From Phoronis australis (taxonomy: Eukaryota; Phoronida; Phoronidae): a stretch of 64,000 bases of DNA. Position 1 is the first letter of the stretch; the number at the start of each line of letters is the position of its first letter. Under the pieces are notes generated by a model. That model did no database searches. It saw only the letters and a list, made by a program, of their open reading frames with translations, and was not told the origin of the DNA. Shown here piece after piece: positions 59,669 to 64,000 of this stretch. The position numbers and the translations under genes were made by a program. Where the stretch lies: assembly GCA_002633005.1 (NCBI GenBank), contig NMRA01000523.1, positions 60,748 to 124,747 on the forward strand. The letters are read 5' to 3'.

Positions 59669-62600
59669 TCAGTACGTTGTAACTTGGTCGTACGATGGCG
59701 GTTGTGGGCCAGCTTCTGGGGAACTGTAATCAGCCTTGTAATTAGATTCTGAAAAAAAAATCTTTCCACTGAGTGTTATGAATTCATATTTGATAACATT
59801 TCTCACCAGTTTCAAGCCCTGGGCTCGGGATGTAATCTTTTAACTCGAAATCGAGCTCGAAAATATATTTGCCGCTTACCGTTCTCACTTAATACGTCGA
59901 CGAACTTTAGATAGATCTAATATTTTGTGTTTGAGTATGTTATGGACTGCGCTAACCACCATGCAGGGTTCACCAAGTGCAACATATGATTAGGCAGTAA
60001 CCCACGTAAACAGCAACAGACTCAGCGCAGAATAACACTTACTGTATCTTGCACAGTCTTCAAAGTCAAAATCATTATATGGACCGCTGTTATGGTAACG
60101 CGATATTGTACCGGCTGTAAATCCCGGTACTTCGAGACAGCAATAAATCGCATTTATTATGTTTAGAATAATTAAACGATTTCGCGAAATTATTGAGAAA
60201 TTTGCAATTAAGCGTCAGACTGGTGCATGACTACAATACAGTATTTTTTCTATTGTTTCGTTGATCCTACTGCCAGTCGTCATCTGAAATGTTAACAAAA
60301 ATTAATTTGTAGTCAATCTGGAGGTCGACTCACTAACGTAGCTACTCACGAAAGACACGTTATATGAAGGGGATGTAATTACAATACCTTTAAATCCTTC
60401 GGAGTGTGACTGTTCTCTTTCTTCTCCCGGCGGCAATTGAGCCTTTGCACTATCTACAGTAGAAGACAAGAGTTACAAACTAAGCTTTCATTGGATTTTC
60501 CCTGTTTCATTTTTGTGGGTGTTTTGCCTATTCCACAGTCATCAGCAACGCACACCCGACATTATGCACGCAATAAGTGCCTAGTGTTTACGATCAGAAT
60601 TAAATGTGCGCATGTGACTTAAAGTCCTGCTCTCAAACTGCCCATGTGGTTCCAGTATCCGAAAATACTTACTACATAAAATCTTATTTTCTACACCCTT
60701 TCTCTATATTCTTTTCGCCTTTCTTGTCAAAAGCGATTTTTAAAAGTATTTGACCCTTCTCTCTGAGCGTATGATTACCGGCCGTCATCGGTTATTTCCG
60801 TACCCACATTTCCTGCTCATCAGTTCAGGAACTTGTCCTGAACGCCGCCATTTTTTCCTTGTAACTGAATTAGCTATGGCTCGCTCGAAAAGTCTTCATT
60901 ATTTTGTTTTATTTATAATATCTCGTGATTCGTTTGTGTGTGTAGTGTATTTATAGTTTTTAGTTAGTGGTCGTTGAATTCTTTTGTAATGTTACGCGTA
61001 CTTATTATGGTAATATAGCATTGGTGTTTAGTTCCTTACGTACATGTAGGCCGGTCGAACCTATATAGGAACCAATATAGGTCGAACCAATTTTTTTCGT
61101 TTTAATTTTTTTCTCGTTTTGAAAAAGTACTTTGCTATCATCGGAAAGTTAGTGCATTCTACTCAAAAAAAAAAATCGAAAAAGCATCAAAATCGGGAAA
61201 AGCAGTGTAAAGATATTCAATTCTTGTGGCGAAATTATGGTCACTTTGTTTGGATCGCGTTGGCCATATTGGAGGACAGCGGGATAAGTTACGAGTTTAA
61301 AACTTTGTTTAAATTGTTTTCGCCAACAAATTACGGTGAAATTTAGTTAGAGATATCTTTACTGACTATTTTTCACGATTCAACAGTGTTCGTGATGTGT
61401 GCTGTACTTAACATGCCAAATTAAATAATTTAATGCAATCCTGAAAACTAAACATAGCGCTGCCTACCTTAGAAGGAGCATAATTGAATAAAAGTGATTC
61501 TTGGTCGTGTTTGCATTGTTTCAAAAACAAAACAAATCGCCACTATAGACATACATGAACACGTACTGTGTACATTACAGTCACACTAGCTGGGGACGAC
61601 CACGTACACGCAGCAGATAAATACAGAGAAAAGCCTCACCTTTAGTCTTGTTCCGAAACTTGCATCCTCCTCCGCTATTGGAACACGAGGCTGAAATAAC
61701 AGGCTTATGCTCAAGCGGACATACAGTGTATCTACTGAATGAATCACGGTTAAATTCATGTACCATTTAGGTAGGTATTGCATGTTGTACAGGAGAGGAA
61801 CCAGGAATTTTAAAAAGGACGAGGTCGGATCAAGGATTTTTTAAAAGCAGGGTTCAAGTCAACAATTTGAAAATTCTAGATTTTTTATCACTAGAATCAA
61901 AGGAAAAGGGGGTCCGGAACCTCTTGACCCGCTTATGTTGCACAGCGTCCGTTTTTTGGTCCTAATATTAATAGAATTAAATCAATCAATGATGTTTTCA
62001 CAATTACATCATTCCTCTTAGTGTTGAATGCTTGGTTAGACTTTAGATTTAATAAGCGGGACTCCATGTACCCGTAGGTGTTCAGTTGCCCACTGTTAAA
62101 AAGTCAGGTAAAATAGTATAAAATAAAAAGACGAATGTCGATATCAAAATCTATTAAAGTATTCCCCCACGTTTCGAGCGGTACGCTTTTTATCAAGGGT
62201 TCGATACAGACTGCTGAATAGACACTATACAAAGCGACACAGTCAATCACACGCTGACAAACTTAACATGTATTAATAACAACATGCATGGCGCTTCATC
62301 ACGAAGACTCGTGTGATCTCGCAGTTTTCTCGCAAGAAACGTACTTTACGCTATCGTGCGGTACGCCGATGATTCAGTACTAAAGGCAACGAGATCACTA
62401 ACTCGGTGCAACTGTTTCAAAAGTTTGGTGTCAGATTTCGGCCACAGCCTGCTCAATGAAAAGGCCTTGTAAATATTGTATGCTCTTCGAAGTAAAGTAC
62501 CTGATCGTCTAAACTGTTATCATACATTACGTATTTTTCAAGAAACTCTGCAACAACTCCGGGAAAGAAAAAAACTCACCTTTCTTTTTCTTTATATAGT

Positions 62601-63838
62601 AAAATTTGACCATGCAGATGATAAATCCAATACAGGCCAGGACACCGATAACGATTCCAATAACGCCTTGTATAATGCGCCCAGGGCTAGAAAACGAAAC
62701 ATTATTATAAGTTCATTTCAAAACGAAGCGTGATTACCTGAATATCTACATCAAATAAATATTGGTCGGGTGACAGCTAATTGTCGGACACTATTACGGA
62801 TTTGTCAAGCCTTGTTTACAAAAATGACCGTTTTTTATACTCCACTACCATGTATGCCTAATGCCTAATCTTTATTGTCAGTTAACTGATATTGCAGCTA
62901 GAAAAACACTGCAAAACCGTTTTCAACCGCGTGAAGATTTTCTTAGTATAGATCAAGGTTCAAAGGTTACCCTAGAGCTGTCACTCAGACACTCACTAAA
63001 ATCGAATCTCGCGCCAGTATGTTTCAATGTGACGTCAGTTACAAACGCAAGATTCCAAAGCAACACGGATTGTGACTGAGTTACATAGTGCTCTTAATTT
63101 TGACAAAACGTGACGAATGGTTTAACTTTCAGAACCACTTCTCACTACAGCAATTGAAAAATCTCTGTTAAGCGTTCGATCAAAAGTGGATTCCCGCTTA
63201 ATAACAATGCATCGAGTTGTCAATCGGATACGGGCATTCTTTTCACGAACGCAAGCAGTTGCTATAAAAGCTAAATCCTCACCCAAATTCACTCTTTTGG
63301 TCTGTCATTTGACATTTTTTTAGTTTACCGATAACTGACTTAAGAGTTTAGGTCATTAAATGAGGTTTGTCATAACTTTAACAAGCAGGATATATTTCCT
63401 GAATGGATTCTTACGGTCAGCGTCATACACTGTAGCATTTAAAATTAGTAGCGGACGCCGGATACTGCGAGACATGGCAATGAACTAAGGCGGTGCGCCC
63501 AGCACTGTGGTTACCTTTGAGGAGTTACCTTATATTTTCCTAGCTTTAGTGTAGGCATTTGGAGCCTAGAGATGAATTGTTAATAGCACATGCGCCTAAC
63601 TAAATGAAAAAAGTGATAAAAATCAATATAACACATAACCAGCACCTTGACAGCGACTCTTGCACCCAGAACAGCTGCGAAATAACTCACTCGTCCCAGA
63701 ATCCGCAGCAGCGTTGCTCGCCCTTTGGTCCACAGCATGCGTGCATGTAGTCACTTTGGTTCCTCGTAGGACAGTTGAATTTTCCATACACGGTGCCATT
63801 TGAGTATTTTGCAACATTGTTCTCGCATATTCTAGTTT
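59669..63838 (-). CDS. Shisa-B: Shisa-like membrane protein, first exon outside window
   Basis: Exons in transcript order: 63691-63838, 62580-62686, 61640-61690, 60388-60453, 60043-60114, 59669-59748; 524 nt visible. With a Shisa-A-type first exon it would be 195 residues. The head exon equals Shisa-A's in length (148 nt) and has the same six-cysteine spacing (CEN; KFNCP; ACCG; RCC) and an NGT sequon. The next exon is a membrane helix (GVIGIVIGVLACIGFIICMV) followed by a lysine-rich stop-transfer KKKK. Four tail exons follow; the internal ones are all phase 1-1. The last carries the PPSY WW-ligand motif near the C-terminus (PQPPSYDQVTTY). The exon matching Shisa-A's PPAY exon lacks that motif (QSHSEGF), so B has one PY motif. 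The 23-codon exon at 60043-60114 has no clear partner in A. The likely role is a membrane adaptor, as for Shisa-A. Confidence 0.82.
62164..62200 (-). repeat. Element end with CGAAACG / TTGATAA motif
   Basis: The minus strand reads CCTTGATAAAAAGCG, TAC, CGCTCGAAACG: AGCG/CGCT can pair between a CUGANGA-like box (here TTGATAA) and GAAAC. This resembles decayed hammerhead motifs of retroelement ends. It lies in a Shisa-B intron; the core differs at essential positions. Confidence 0.25.
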
Positions 63839-64000
63839 CTAGGAATAGACAAGTATACATGTGAATAGCTAGTAACAGGAATTCACACGACTTTGAAAGA
63901 GCTCTGTCAATTCAACTGATTGAATGACGATAGCTACCCCACAACGTTGCATCTTACTTTAACAAACCAGAGAGTAATTTTTGATCCTGGTTACCAGTAT

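Overview
This looks like nuclear DNA of a marine invertebrate animal. Genes are split by many introns of roughly 0.2-3 kb, and the non-coding DNA is AT-rich, full of small inverted-repeat elements and of short palindromic words (ACATGTA, TAGGCCTA). The gene families (VPS16, a somatomedin-B/seven-helix receptor, Shisa-like membrane proteins) are animal ones. I cannot name the species from sequence alone; an invertebrate deuterostome or lophotrochozoan would fit. Two N runs (3369-3511, 43381-44271) and a single N (55197) show it is a draft assembly.

Layout. 1-4.6 kb: no intact gene; transposon debris, including a decayed minus-strand coding remnant. 4.6-7.2 kb (minus): an intronless 859-residue receptor with an N-terminal somatomedin B domain and a class-B-like seven-helix domain. 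7.2-13.3 kb: intergenic, with nested inverted-repeat elements and one orphan exon-like ORF. 13.3-33.3 kb (plus): a complete 21-coding-exon VPS16 gene (832 aa), reconstructed exon by exon with every phase consistent. Two of its 20 introns are U12-type (one AT-AC, one GT-AG) and two are GC-AG. 34.5-64 kb (minus): a tandem cluster of Shisa-like genes. Two can be rebuilt: Shisa-A (47.46-54.46 kb, complete) and Shisa-B (59.67-63.84 kb, first exon outside the window). A third, Shisa-C, is partly lost in the 43.4-44.3 kb gap and has a frameshifted first exon. A fourth is a decayed duplicate (34.6-38.0 kb) that keeps only the last exon.

How they work together. VPS16 is a core HOPS/CORVET subunit for endosome-lysosome fusion. 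Shisa-like proteins are small single-pass membrane proteins with a six-cysteine lumenal head and PPxY tails that bind WW-domain ubiquitin ligases. The receptor is a cell-surface protein of unknown ligand. Nothing in the sequence links these genes into one pathway; they are neighbours.

The most unusual points are the two minor-spliceosome introns in VPS16, the modular phase-1 tail exons of the Shisa cluster, a 2.4 kb tandem duplication that doubles the Shisa-A first exon at a single-N join (possibly two haplotypes stitched together), and several small inverted-repeat transposon families, one nested in another with a clean 5-bp target duplication.
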